Made by a program: the position numbers and the translations under genes. Below are positions 35,974-44,267 of a stretch of DNA of 64,000 nucleotides, piece after piece. The stretch's first letter is position 1. Each line of letters begins with the position of its first letter. Source of the stretch: CAYPAV01 sp964408805 (lineage in GTDB: Bacteria > Pseudomonadota > Alphaproteobacteria > UBA8366); NCBI GenBank assembly GCA_964408805.1, contig CAYPAV010000008.1:124001-188000 (forward strand), given 5' to 3'. The notes under the pieces were generated by a model that made no database searches, was not told where the DNA came from, and worked only from the letters and a program-made list of their open reading frames with translations.

Positions 35974-38055
35974 ATGTTAATGGAACTTCGAAATCGGATC
36001 GCTCGGGAAGCTGCCGACGAACAGGATCGCTGGATCCTTTGGGTCCCGGTTGCGCTTGGAGTCGGTATCCAACTTTATTTCGGCCTCCGCTTCGAGCCTT
36101 CGCCATATCTCGGACCAATCGTCGCGATTGTCGCTTTCGTCGGCGTCTACCTATCGCGAAAGCATGCCGTCTTCATGCTGACTGTCTTGGTCTTCGTTAT
36201 CGGTGGAATCGGATTTTCCATGTCGAAATTCAGGAGCGACTTTGTTGCGGCGCCGATCCTGTCCAAGCCCATGGGCCCCGTTACGATAGAAGGGCGCGTG
36301 GTCGGCATCGAGGCCTTTCCGGATCGTCCACGTATACGATTGACCGATCTGACGATCTCGCGCAGCGGGACGGCGACGACACCAACCCGGATATTGCTGC
36401 GAATTCGCGGCAAGCCGAACTTCGAGATTGGTGATTTCGTCCTTGGCCGGGTCAAGCTGCTACCGCCGCCCGGACCGGTGCAGCCTGGCGCGTATGATTT
36501 TCAGCGAAGGTCTTGGTTTCAAGGTGTTGGCGCCATCGGCTTCACGATGGGCAGGATTTCCCGTGTCGATCGACACCGGTCGATGGGGCTTGCCGGGCGT
36601 TTCGAAGTCGGCGTCGCCGCATTTCGTCGTGATCTAAGCAACCGTATCATCAGTCATCTTGAAGGCGTTACCGGCGCTGTCGCGGCGGCACTGATCGTCG
36701 GCGATCGCAGCGCAATTCCGCCCGATGTAACTCAGGCCATGCGGGATTCGGGCCTCGCACATCTATTGGCGATCTCGGGCCTTCACATCGGTATCGTGGC
36801 TTCCTTGATTTTCGGCGTCGTGCGATTTCTCCTCGCCGCCATCGAGCCCTTGGCGATCAATATTCAAATCAAGAAACTGGCTGCCGGAATCGCGTTGTGC
36901 GGTAGCTTCGCCTACCTCCTGATCGCGGGTGCGACGCTGCCGACCCAGCGTGCTTTCATCATGGGTGCCTTGGTTCTGGGGGCGCTGCTATTGGATCGAA
37001 AGGCGATATCGATGCGGTTGGTGGCACTTGCCGCCACCGCGATCCTGATGATCGCGCCCGAAAGCCTGCTCTCGGCCAGTTTTCAGCTTTCCTTCGCGGC
37101 GGTTGTCGCATTGGTCGCGGTCTACGAAGCGAGTGCCGACTCGCTCCGCCGGTTTACCGCGCGGCCGGGCATAGCACGCCGCGTGATCATCTATTTTTCG
37201 CTGCTGGCGATGACGACGATTGTCGCCGGCGTCGCGACCGGGTTCGTCGCCTATTATCATTTCGGCCGTATCACCCATTTCGGTTTGGTCGCCAATTTGC
37301 TCGCGGTTCCGGTAACCGCGATCTGGATCATGCCCATGGGCGTGCTCGCCTGTCTATCGATGCCTTTTGGCGTGGAGGGGCCGGCGCTCGGCCTCATGGG
37401 GGACGGGATCGATGTTATGATCCACGTGGCACGCGCGGTCGCTGGTTGGCCGGGCGCGGTGACGACGATGCCGGCTATGCCTTCGCTTAGCTTCGCGATC
37501 ATGGTCGCTGGCGGGCTTTGGCTGTGTCTGATGCAACGGAGGTGGTGTTGGGCTGGACTTGGTGTCTTTGGCATTGGCGCGCTCTTGATACCATTCGGGT
37601 CCCAGCCCGATATCCTGATTTCCGAGAGTGGAAAGTTGATGGCGTTGAAACTCGCCGATGGCCGTCTCGTCCTCTCCCGCAAGAACCGTGAAAAATTTGT
37701 TGCCGAATCATGGCTCCGTGAAAACGGTCAGGCCGAGAAAATATTCTGGCGCGATATCACGGGCACGGACAATTCACTTCGTTGCGATCCGGCGGGCTGT
37801 ATATACCGCAGCAACGGGCATCGTATCGCCTTCGTTCGCGATATTTCGGCGGTCGACGAAGACTGCCGGCTGAGTGTCTTGGTCGTGAGTCCGATTCGTA
37901 TCGGAAGGCGATGTCGGCGGATAACCAGAGTTATCGATTTCGTCGATCTGCGACAAGGCGGTGCTCACACGGTACGCCTTGAGCCCGAAGGAACGAGGGT
38001 TCTGTCCGTCAACGCCGATCGCGGCGATCGTCCATGGGTGCCGCGCCGCCGATAA
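35974..38055 (+). CDS. comEC: ComEC/Rec2 family competence membrane protein
   Basis: ComEC forms the inner-membrane channel for single-stranded DNA in natural transformation. The 693-residue protein has two N-terminal helices, an OB-like DUF4131 domain (about 95-205), and the competence helices starting with MRDSGLAHLLAISGLHIGI. After about residue 550 there is a short soluble tail in place of a complete metallo-beta-lactamase domain, a form often seen in Alphaproteobacteria. Other competence genes are not in the window, so active DNA uptake cannot be claimed. Its stop is one base from that of lexA, convergent. Confidence 0.88.
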   Translation: MLMELRNRIAREAADEQDRWILWVPVALGVGIQLYFGLRFEPSPYLGPIVAIVAFVGVYLSRKHAVFMLTVLVFVIGGIGFSMSKFRSDFVAAPILSKPMGPVTIEGRVVGIEAFPDRPRIRLTDLTISRSGTATTPTRILLRIRGKPNFEIGDFVLGRVKLLPPPGPVQPGAYDFQRRSWFQGVGAIGFTMGRISRVDRHRSMGLAGRFEVGVAAFRRDLSNRIISHLEGVTGAVAAALIVGDRSAIPPDVTQAMRDSGLAHLLAISGLHIGIVASLIFGVVRFLLAAIEPLAINIQIKKLAAGIALCGSFAYLLIAGATLPTQRAFIMGALVLGALLLDRKAISMRLVALAATAILMIAPESLLSASFQLSFAAVVALVAVYEASADSLRRFTARPGIARRVIIYFSLLAMTTIVAGVATGFVAYYHFGRITHFGLVANLLAVPVTAIWIMPMGVLACLSMPFGVEGPALGLMGDGIDVMIHVARAVAGWPGAVTTMPAMPSLSFAIMVAGGLWLCLMQRRWCWAGLGVFGIGALLIPFGSQPDILISESGKLMALKLADGRLVLSRKNREKFVAESWLRENGQAEKIFWRDITGTDNSLRCDPAGCIYRSNGHRIAFVRDISAVDEDCRLSVLVVSPIRIGRRCRRITRVIDFVDLRQGGAHTVRLEPEGTRVLSVNADRGDRPWVPRRR

Positions 38056-38056
38056 A

Positions 38057-38755
38057 TCAGTACTTGCGGATCAACCCCACGAGTTGCCCCTGAATTTCAA
38101 CCCGGTCCGGTCCGAAGATCCTCGTCTCGAAGTTCTTGTTCGCCGGCTCGAGCGCGATCGAATTCCCCTTGCGGCGAATTCGTTTCAAGGTCACTTCCTC
38201 ATTGTCGATGAATGCAACGATGATGGCGCCGTTCTCGGCCTGATCGGATCGCTTGATGATAACCGTATCGCCATCGTATATGCCGGCTTCGACCATCGAG
38301 TCGCCGTCGACCTCGAGGGCATAATGCTCGCCGCCGCCGACCAGATCGGTGGGGACATCCATAAGGTTGCTTTCGTCGCGAAGCGCCTCGATCGGCGTAC
38401 CGGCCGCGATCTTGCCGTAGAGCGGCACGCGAACCGTCTGTCCGAGGGGCGTTGTGGGCTCGCCCCCCAATTCGCTGGAATTGTTTTCGATCAAGCGAGG
38501 CGAAAATCGGCCTTGCGGCATGGGCGTCGGCGCTTCAAAATTTTCCGGCAATTTCAATATTTCCAGGGCGCGCGCGCGATGCGGCAAGCGGCGCAGGAAG
38601 CCACGTTCTTCCAATCCCGTGATCAAACGGTGAATACCCGATTTGGACTTCAGCTCCAGGGCGTCCTTCATCTCATCGAAAGAGGGGGGAACCCCCTGAT
38701 TTTGCAGGCAATCATGAATATAAAGCAGCAGTTGATATTGTTTTCTCGTAAGCAT
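38057..38755 (-). CDS. lexA: LexA repressor
   Basis: This is the SOS repressor, inactivated by RecA-stimulated self-cleavage. The 232-residue protein has an N-terminal winged helix-turn-helix (LTRKQYQLLLYIHD, about 2-15, then PPSFDEMKDALELKSKSGIH), the cleavage site A118-G119, catalytic S153 in GDSM and K191 in VTLKRI. The ATG at 38755 gives the normal N-terminus; an upstream frame to 38833 would run through the operator. A LexA operator lies about 60 bases before the ATG, so it is autoregulated. It sits downstream of moeA. Confidence 0.96.
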   Translation of the reverse strand: MLTRKQYQLLLYIHDCLQNQGVPPSFDEMKDALELKSKSGIHRLITGLEERGFLRRLPHRARALEILKLPENFEAPTPMPQGRFSPRLIENNSSELGGEPTTPLGQTVRVPLYGKIAAGTPIEALRDESNLMDVPTDLVGGGEHYALEVDGDSMVEAGIYDGDTVIIKRSDQAENGAIIVAFIDNEEVTLKRIRRKGNSIALEPANKNFETRIFGPDRVEIQGQLVGLIRKY

Positions 38756-38814
38756 GTACACGCCTCTCGGAGCGGACCAAAGCCCATGTGAACAAAACGA
38801 AAACTTCTTATTCT

Positions 38815-38829
38815 GTTCTACTTTGGTTC
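38815..38829 (-). promoter_or_regulatory. LexA operator (SOS box) of lexA
   Basis: The sequence is GTTC, seven bases, GTTC, the direct-repeat operator known for LexA in Alphaproteobacteria. It lies 60 bases before the lexA start in the gap after moeA. A weaker relative, GAAC-N7-AAAC in the opposite sense, lies at 38790-38804 and may be a second site or chance. Confidence 0.88.
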
Positions 38830-38865
38830 GCACACCGTGTCAACCGCATCGCGTGCGATCGTGCC

Positions 38866-40095
38866 TCAATAGCGCAAATTACCCGCGGGCATGAAGACGA
38901 TCTCGACCGAATCGCCTTCGTTTCGGACGGGGGCGTGAGGGGAGCGGATAATCAATGCATCGGCCGCCGTCAACGTCGCCATCATCGAACTGTCTTGCTT
39001 TGAGAACGGGGTTGCGACGAGTTGGCCGCCACCGTCGCGCCGGATATTGGCGCGCAGGTAGTCCTGGCGCTCGTCGTTTTCCGCCAAGGGGGCGCTCAGG
39101 ACCGCCTCGGTCGTGAACTCTTCGGTATCCGCAAGTCCCTGCATCTTGCTCATGGCGGGGCACAGGAATATCAGGGCGCATACGAGGCTCGATACCGGAT
39201 TCCCCGGCAATCCAAGAACATTGATATCGCCGATGCGACCGAACATGAGCGGCTTGCCGGGGCGCATGGCAATGCGCCAGAAATCGATTTCCATGCCCTT
39301 GTCGGCAAGGACGGATTGGACGAGATCGTGATCGCCGACCGAGACTCCGCCGGTGGTCACCAGCAAGTCGCAACCGATGGCCCCCTCGGCCATGCGCGCG
39401 AGTGAATCGCGTTCGTCGGCGGCGATGCCAAGCAGAACCGGCTCCCCGCCAAGGGCGTGAACATAGGCGGCGAGACTCAATCCATTCGAACTCACGATCT
39501 GATTGGGGCCAATCGGGTCCCCCGGCATGACCACCTCGTCTCCGGTGGCCAGGATGGCGACACGGGGCCGGCGGTGGACCATCAGCCAGGGCAGGTTCAT
39601 GGCCGCCGCCAGTCCGACATGGCGCACCGTGAGACGGGTGCCGGATTCGATCAACGTCTCGCCGGATTTGAAATCGAGCCCGGCGGGGCGAATATAGGTC
39701 CCCGTCGTAGCACCTTCGAGAATGCGGACCGACTTGCTTTTAATTTCCGTGTTTTCTTGGATTACGATCGCATCCGCGCCGTCCGGAACCGGTGCGCCGG
39801 TGAAAATCCGGACGGCCTCTCCGGGACCGAGCGGGGCATCATGTGCACCGCCCGCCGGCGCGGTTCCAACGACGGGGAGTTCGACCGGAACATTTGCGAC
39901 ATCCGCGGCCCTAACCGCAAACCCGTCCATCGCCGAGACCGCGCTGGGCGGCTGGGTGCGGCGGGCGATCGCGGGCTCGCCCAATACCCGGCCCAAGCCG
40001 TCTATCACGGAGACCTGTTCGAGCGAAAGGGGGGAGACGGCGGCGGTTATTCTCGAGCGCGCCTCCTCCACCGAGATCATCGGTTCATTCGGCAT
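38866..40095 (-). CDS. moeA: molybdopterin molybdenumtransferase MoeA
   Basis: It inserts molybdate into molybdopterin in the last step of molybdenum cofactor synthesis. The 409-residue protein has the usual four-domain order: VSAMDGFAVRAADV near residue 55, IVIQENTEI, the MoCF-fold region VAILATGDEVVMPGD and LLVTTGGVSVGDHDLV, and LPGNPVSSLVC. The start overlaps the end of moaC by 11 bases. There is no moaA, moaD or mogA in the window. Confidence 0.95.
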   Translation of the reverse strand: MPNEPMISVEEARSRITAAVSPLSLEQVSVIDGLGRVLGEPAIARRTQPPSAVSAMDGFAVRAADVANVPVELPVVGTAPAGGAHDAPLGPGEAVRIFTGAPVPDGADAIVIQENTEIKSKSVRILEGATTGTYIRPAGLDFKSGETLIESGTRLTVRHVGLAAAMNLPWLMVHRRPRVAILATGDEVVMPGDPIGPNQIVSSNGLSLAAYVHALGGEPVLLGIAADERDSLARMAEGAIGCDLLVTTGGVSVGDHDLVQSVLADKGMEIDFWRIAMRPGKPLMFGRIGDINVLGLPGNPVSSLVCALIFLCPAMSKMQGLADTEEFTTEAVLSAPLAENDERQDYLRANIRRDGGGQLVATPFSKQDSSMMATLTAADALIIRSPHAPVRNEGDSVEIVFMPAGNLRY

Positions 40096-40561
40096 TAAAG
40101 GTACCGGATTTGCCGCCCGATTTATGGGTCAGACGGATATCGGTGATGCGCATGCCGCGATCGATGGCCTTGCACATGTCATAGACCGTCAGGGCGGCGA
40201 TCGTGGCCGCGGTCAACGCCTCCATTTCAACGCCGGTCCGGCTGGTGACCTTGCAGGTCGCGGTAATGTCGATCGCCAGACGGTCGGGGTCGATCGAAAG
40301 TTCCACGCGGCTTGAGCTCAGCGGGAGTGGGTGACAAAGCGGAATCAGATCGCTGGTTCGTTTGGCTGCCATGATGCCGGCCAGCTGAGCGACGGAGAGA
40401 ACGTCGCCCTTGCTGATTGCTTGGTCCTGGATCGCCTTGATCGTTCCCTCGGCGGCGATCACGCTGCAGGCCGCCGTCGCGCGCCGTTCGGTTACATCTT
40501 TCTCGGAGACATCGACCATCACCGCATTGCCGTCGGCGTCGATATGGGTCAAGCCGCTCAC
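40085..40561 (-). CDS. moaC: cyclic pyranopterin monophosphate synthase MoaC
   Basis: It converts the MoaA product to cyclic pyranopterin monophosphate in molybdenum cofactor synthesis. The 158-residue protein starts SGLTHID and has MAAKRTSDLIPLCHPLPLS and EMEALTAATIAALTVYDMCK, the conserved active-site regions. The start is a GTG at 40561, chosen because a perfect AAGGAGG lies eight bases upstream. The ATG at 40588 would place that site inside the gene, add nine unmatched residues and overlap trpC. It sits between trpC and moeA. Confidence 0.95.
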   Translation of the reverse strand: MSGLTHIDADGNAVMVDVSEKDVTERRATAACSVIAAEGTIKAIQDQAISKGDVLSVAQLAGIMAAKRTSDLIPLCHPLPLSSSRVELSIDPDRLAIDITATCKVTSRTGVEMEALTAATIAALTVYDMCKAIDRGMRITDIRLTHKSGGKSGTFNAE

Positions 40562-40574
40562 GTCAAATGCCTCC

Positions 40575-41390
40575 TTATTCGGCCGCATCGGCGGCGCAGG
40601 GTTTACCGAGCAGGCGGCGGACGGCCGCGCCGACGTCGCTCTGACGCATCAGGGATTCGCCGACCAAGATGCAGTCGGCGCCGGCGCGCGCCATTCGTTC
40701 GACATCCGCGTGATCCCCGATGCCGCTCTCGGCAACGAGAATTCGGTCCTTTGGAGCCTTCGCGGCGAGCGCCTCGGTGGTCGCGAGGTCTACATTCAAG
40801 GTCTTTAGGTTGCGGTTGTTGATGCCAATCAGGCGCGAATTCAATTCCGCCGCTCGTTCTAGTTCTTCCGCGTCATGAACCTCAACGAGACTATCCATGC
40901 CGAGGTCCGCCGCCAAACCTGCCAACTCTGCGGCTTGCTCGTTGTCGAGGGCCGCCATGATCAGGAGAATGCAATCCGCCCCCAACATCCGGGCTTCGTA
41001 AACCTGATAGGGATCGAGGATGAAGTCTTTCCGCAGGGCGGGGAGGCCGGTCGCCGCACGCGCCGTGACCAGGTGGTTGTCCTCGCCCTGAAAATACGGT
41101 GTATCGGTCAAGACCGATAGACAAGTCGCCCCGGCGTTCTGATAGGCGCACGCAAGGGATTCGGGATCGAAGTCTTCTCGGATCAGCCCCTTGCTCGGAG
41201 AGGCTTTCTTGATTTCGGCGATGAGGCCAGTACCGCCAGCTCTCGTAACGGCGGTGAGCCGATCGGCGAAACCACGCGTCGGCTCGGCCGTATTCGCCGC
41301 CCGCATGACTTCTTCCATTGGCTGAGCAGCCTTTCGTTCCGCGATATGCCCGCGCTTCCGGTTGCATATTTCCGTCAGAACATCGCTCAT
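40575..41390 (-). CDS. trpC: indole-3-glycerol phosphate synthase
   Basis: It closes the indole ring in tryptophan synthesis. The 271-residue TIM barrel begins with DVLTEICNRKRGHIAERKA and has the catalytic segments LIAEIKKASPSKGLI, YFQGEDNHL, LRKDFILDPYQVYE, and LIGINNRNLKTL, ending with VAESGI. The ATG overlaps the trpD stop (ATGA). It is monofunctional, with no TrpF fusion. It is in the order trpD-trpC-moaC-moeA-lexA that is common in Alphaproteobacteria. Confidence 0.96.
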   Translation of the reverse strand: MSDVLTEICNRKRGHIAERKAAQPMEEVMRAANTAEPTRGFADRLTAVTRAGGTGLIAEIKKASPSKGLIREDFDPESLACAYQNAGATCLSVLTDTPYFQGEDNHLVTARAATGLPALRKDFILDPYQVYEARMLGADCILLIMAALDNEQAAELAGLAADLGMDSLVEVHDAEELERAAELNSRLIGINNRNLKTLNVDLATTEALAAKAPKDRILVAESGIGDHADVERMARAGADCILVGESLMRQSDVGAAVRRLLGKPCAADAAE

Positions 41391-42400
41391 ACGCCGCTCG
41401 TGATAGTGGCCAGTTTATCCAATGCCTGGGCCGCCTTGCCATCGTCGATCGCCGCGGCCGCCATCGCCACCCCATCCTTAAGGTCATCGGCCTTACCGGC
41501 AATATGCAGTGCCGCGGCCGCGTTGAAGAGCGTGATATCCCGGAACGCGCCCTCGGCGCCCGAGAGCAGGGCGCGAATGGCCGCCGCGTTCTCCGCCGGC
41601 GTGCCGCCCAACAGGTCGTTCATATCGGCTTCGGGCAATCCCGCATCTCCCGGCGAGACCTCTTTCAGTTCGACGTCTCCGTCTTTCCAATCCGCGACAT
41701 AGGAGGGTCCTGTCGTCGTCAGCTCGTCGAGACCGTCGGCGCCATGCACGACCCAGGCTCGCTCGGCACCCAAATTACCGAGGACGCGGGCCATCGGCTC
41801 GATCCAGCGACGATCAAAAGTTCCGACCAGAAGGCGGTTGACACTGGCGGGGTTCGCGAGCGGCCCCAGGATGTTGAAGATCGTGCGAACGCCCATTTCC
41901 ATCCGTGTCGGACCCACATGGCGCATGGCGCTGTGGTAGATCGGGGCCAAGAGAAACCCGATCCCGGCAATCTCGATGGCACTCTCGACCGTTGCCAGGT
42001 CGGCTTCGAGATCGATGCCGAGTTCGCTGAGCACATCCGCGGCACCGGATTTCGAGGAGAAAGCGCGATTGCCGTGCTTGGCGACGGGAACGCCGCAGCC
42101 GGCAACCACCAGGGCGGAAGCGGTCGAAATATTTTGGGTGGCGACCCCGTCGCCCCCGGTGCCGACGACATCGATGGCATTGCTCGGCGCCTTCACCGCC
42201 GTGACCTTGTCGCGCATCGTGCGCGCGGCGCCGGTGATTTCGGCGACGGTCTCGCCCCGAATTCGCAAAGCCATCAGGAATCCGCCGATTTGGGAAGGCG
42301 TTGCGTCGCCGGACATCATGATGTCGAAGGCGTCGGCCGCCTGCGATTCGTCGAGACTGCCGCCCTCGGCGACGATTCCGATCAGTTCCTTGAAATCCAT
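41387..42400 (-). CDS. trpD: anthranilate phosphoribosyltransferase
   Basis: It transfers phosphoribose from PRPP to anthranilate, the second step of tryptophan synthesis. The 337-residue protein carries the PRPP-binding GTGGDG and the segment ISTASALVVAGCGVPVAKHGNR, then MEMGVRTIFNILGPLANP. It is the first gene of the minus-strand trpDC-moaC-moeA run. Anthranilate synthase (trpE, trpG) is not adjacent: the next genes upstream are on the other strand. No trp leader peptide is apparent in the 170-base gap. Confidence 0.96.
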   Translation of the reverse strand: MDFKELIGIVAEGGSLDESQAADAFDIMMSGDATPSQIGGFLMALRIRGETVAEITGAARTMRDKVTAVKAPSNAIDVVGTGGDGVATQNISTASALVVAGCGVPVAKHGNRAFSSKSGAADVLSELGIDLEADLATVESAIEIAGIGFLLAPIYHSAMRHVGPTRMEMGVRTIFNILGPLANPASVNRLLVGTFDRRWIEPMARVLGNLGAERAWVVHGADGLDELTTTGPSYVADWKDGDVELKEVSPGDAGLPEADMNDLLGGTPAENAAAIRALLSGAEGAFRDITLFNAAAALHIAGKADDLKDGVAMAAAAIDDGKAAQALDKLATITSGV

Positions 42401-42570
42401 CTCGTCCTTGCCCGTATGGCTGTATTTTTCGCAACCTCGGACGGCCTTATAACAAGCTTTTTAGTGCCATGGAAGCGGCGGTGCGTTTGTGGAAACCGCT
42501 GGCGGCAAGGCGGCGACGTCACTAGAGTCCCGGCCCGCAAGAACCGATGTCGAAGCGAAAAGGCCTGAGC

Positions 42571-44133
42571 ATGGCGTGGGAACCGGAAATCGAGGAAATC
42601 CACCGAAAGCGTGAACTCGCTCGCGAGTTGGGTGGTGCCGAAGGTGTTGCACGTCAACACAAGAACGATCGACAGACGATTCGAGAGCGGATCACCGGTC
42701 TCGCGGATCCGGACAGTTTCGACGAAGTCGGGATGGGGGCGGGAAGCGCCGTTCGCGATGACGACGGCGCATTGGAGTCTTTTCAGCCGGCAAATTTCGT
42801 ACTTGGCTTCGCGAAGTTCGATGGCCGACCCTGCATCGTCGGCGGGGAGGATTTCACCTTGCGCGGCGGCTCGCCCAATGCCGCCGGCCTGCGTAAGAGC
42901 CTCTACGCCGAGGAACTCGCGCTCAAATATCGAATGCCGCTCATTCGCCTGCACGAAGGGGGCGGGGGCAGCGTCACCGGCGCTGGCGGATCAAAGCAAG
43001 CGCCGACGACGGTGGGATCGCCGGTATTCGACGCGCCGCGGTTCCGGTCGGTCGCGCAGGTGATGGGGCAGGTACCGGTAGCGACCGCGGCAATGGGCCC
43101 CGTCGCGGGTCTTCCGGCCTCGCGCCTGGTGGCGGCGCATTTTTCGGTGATGACCCGCGAGACCGCCCAGGTCTTGGTCGCGGGCCCCGCCGTTGTTGAG
43201 CGAGCGCTTGGCGAGTCCTTGACCAAGGAGGAACTCGGCAACGCCGACATTCATACCCGGAACGGCGTTGTCGATAATCTTGCCAAGGACGAAGCGGATG
43301 CCTTGGCGCAGGTCCGAAAGTTCTTAAGCTACATGCCCCAAAACGCCTGGGAATTGGCGCCCGTGGTGGACTCGGACGACGATCCTGACCGTGTAGAGGA
43401 GAGTCTAGCGAGTATCGTACCCAACGACCGGCGGAAACCTTACGATATGCGCCAACTGATCTCATTCGTTGTCGATAGGGAGAGTTTCTTCGAGACCGGG
43501 CGCCGCTTCGGCCCGGGTCAAATCGTAGGCTTTGCGCGCTTTATGGGACAACCGGTTGGTATTCTCGGCAATGACAGCCGCTATTACGCGGGCGCCATGA
43601 CGGCGGATGGCGCGCGCAAGGTCCGCCGCTTTGTCGAGACCTGCGAGACGTTTCACCTACCCGTGGTCGCCTTCGTCGACGAGCCGGGTTTTATGATCGG
43701 AAGCGAGGCGGAGAAGCTGGGGACGATCCGGTACGGCACGGCGGCGGTTCTCGCGGTCGCCGATTGCACGGTCCCCTGGGCGTCCGTGGTCGTGAAGAAA
43801 TCCTATGGCGTCGCGTCCGCGGCCCATTACGGCAACGACGCCTACAGATTGATCTGGCCGTCGGCCGAAATGGGCGCGTTACCGATCGAGGGCGGCGTGG
43901 CCGTCGCCTTCGGCCGTGAGATCGCCGCGGCACCGGATCCCGAGAAACGACGCGGCGAGTTGGAGGAGATGATGGCATCACGCCAATCTCCCTTTGCGCG
44001 CGCGGAGTCCTTTTCGGCCCACGAAATGATCGATCCTCGCGAGACACGTGGGATGCTGTGCCGATGGATCGAGCGCTCACAACCCTTGTTGAGGAATTTG
44101 CTCGGTCCGGTCACGTTCCCAATTCGTTGCTGA
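42571..44133 (+). CDS. acyl-CoA carboxylase, carboxyltransferase (beta) subunit
   Basis: This subunit transfers carboxyl from carboxybiotin to an acyl-CoA such as propionyl-CoA or methylcrotonyl-CoA. The 520-residue protein has both halves of the carboxyltransferase fold. The N-terminal part contains RERITGLADPDSFDEVG and EDFTLRGGSPNAAGL; the C-terminal part has VAFVDEPGFMIGSEAEKLG and VVVKKSYGVASAAHYG. The ATG at 42571 gives the usual N-terminus (MAWEPEIEEI); an in-frame ATG at 42547 is possible. It stands alone, with no biotin carboxylase or carrier gene nearby, so the substrate cannot be named. Confidence 0.88.
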   Translation: MAWEPEIEEIHRKRELARELGGAEGVARQHKNDRQTIRERITGLADPDSFDEVGMGAGSAVRDDDGALESFQPANFVLGFAKFDGRPCIVGGEDFTLRGGSPNAAGLRKSLYAEELALKYRMPLIRLHEGGGGSVTGAGGSKQAPTTVGSPVFDAPRFRSVAQVMGQVPVATAAMGPVAGLPASRLVAAHFSVMTRETAQVLVAGPAVVERALGESLTKEELGNADIHTRNGVVDNLAKDEADALAQVRKFLSYMPQNAWELAPVVDSDDDPDRVEESLASIVPNDRRKPYDMRQLISFVVDRESFFETGRRFGPGQIVGFARFMGQPVGILGNDSRYYAGAMTADGARKVRRFVETCETFHLPVVAFVDEPGFMIGSEAEKLGTIRYGTAAVLAVADCTVPWASVVVKKSYGVASAAHYGNDAYRLIWPSAEMGALPIEGGVAVAFGREIAAAPDPEKRRGELEEMMASRQSPFARAESFSAHEMIDPRETRGMLCRWIERSQPLLRNLLGPVTFPIRC

Positions 44134-44148
44134 AACGAATACCACCGA

Positions 44149-44178
44149 TTGCCGGGGAATTGGCGCGGACGGTATAAT
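44149..44178 (+). promoter_or_regulatory. candidate sigma-70 promoter for the deacetylase gene
   Basis: TTGCCG at 44149-44154 and a consensus TATAAT at 44173-44178 are separated by 18 bases, 90 bases before the ATG at 44268. The -10 element is perfect and lies in otherwise GC-rich sequence. Confidence 0.55.
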
Positions 44179-44267
44179 CTTCGTTCAGGTGCCGCCGGAT
44201 CGGCGATAGGGTTGACGCTCGCCGGTTTCACGCGGCCGACGGATCGGGACGGATTACACGAGCTGAA

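Noticed and set aside
42401..42546. A trp attenuator leader before trpD
   Set aside because: No short frame with tandem tryptophan codons and no terminator hairpin is seen.
41318..42568. A long plus-strand frame opposite trpD and the start of trpC
   Set aside because: Its sequence is low-complexity (rich in Arg, Gly and Asp) and fully antisense to two confident genes.
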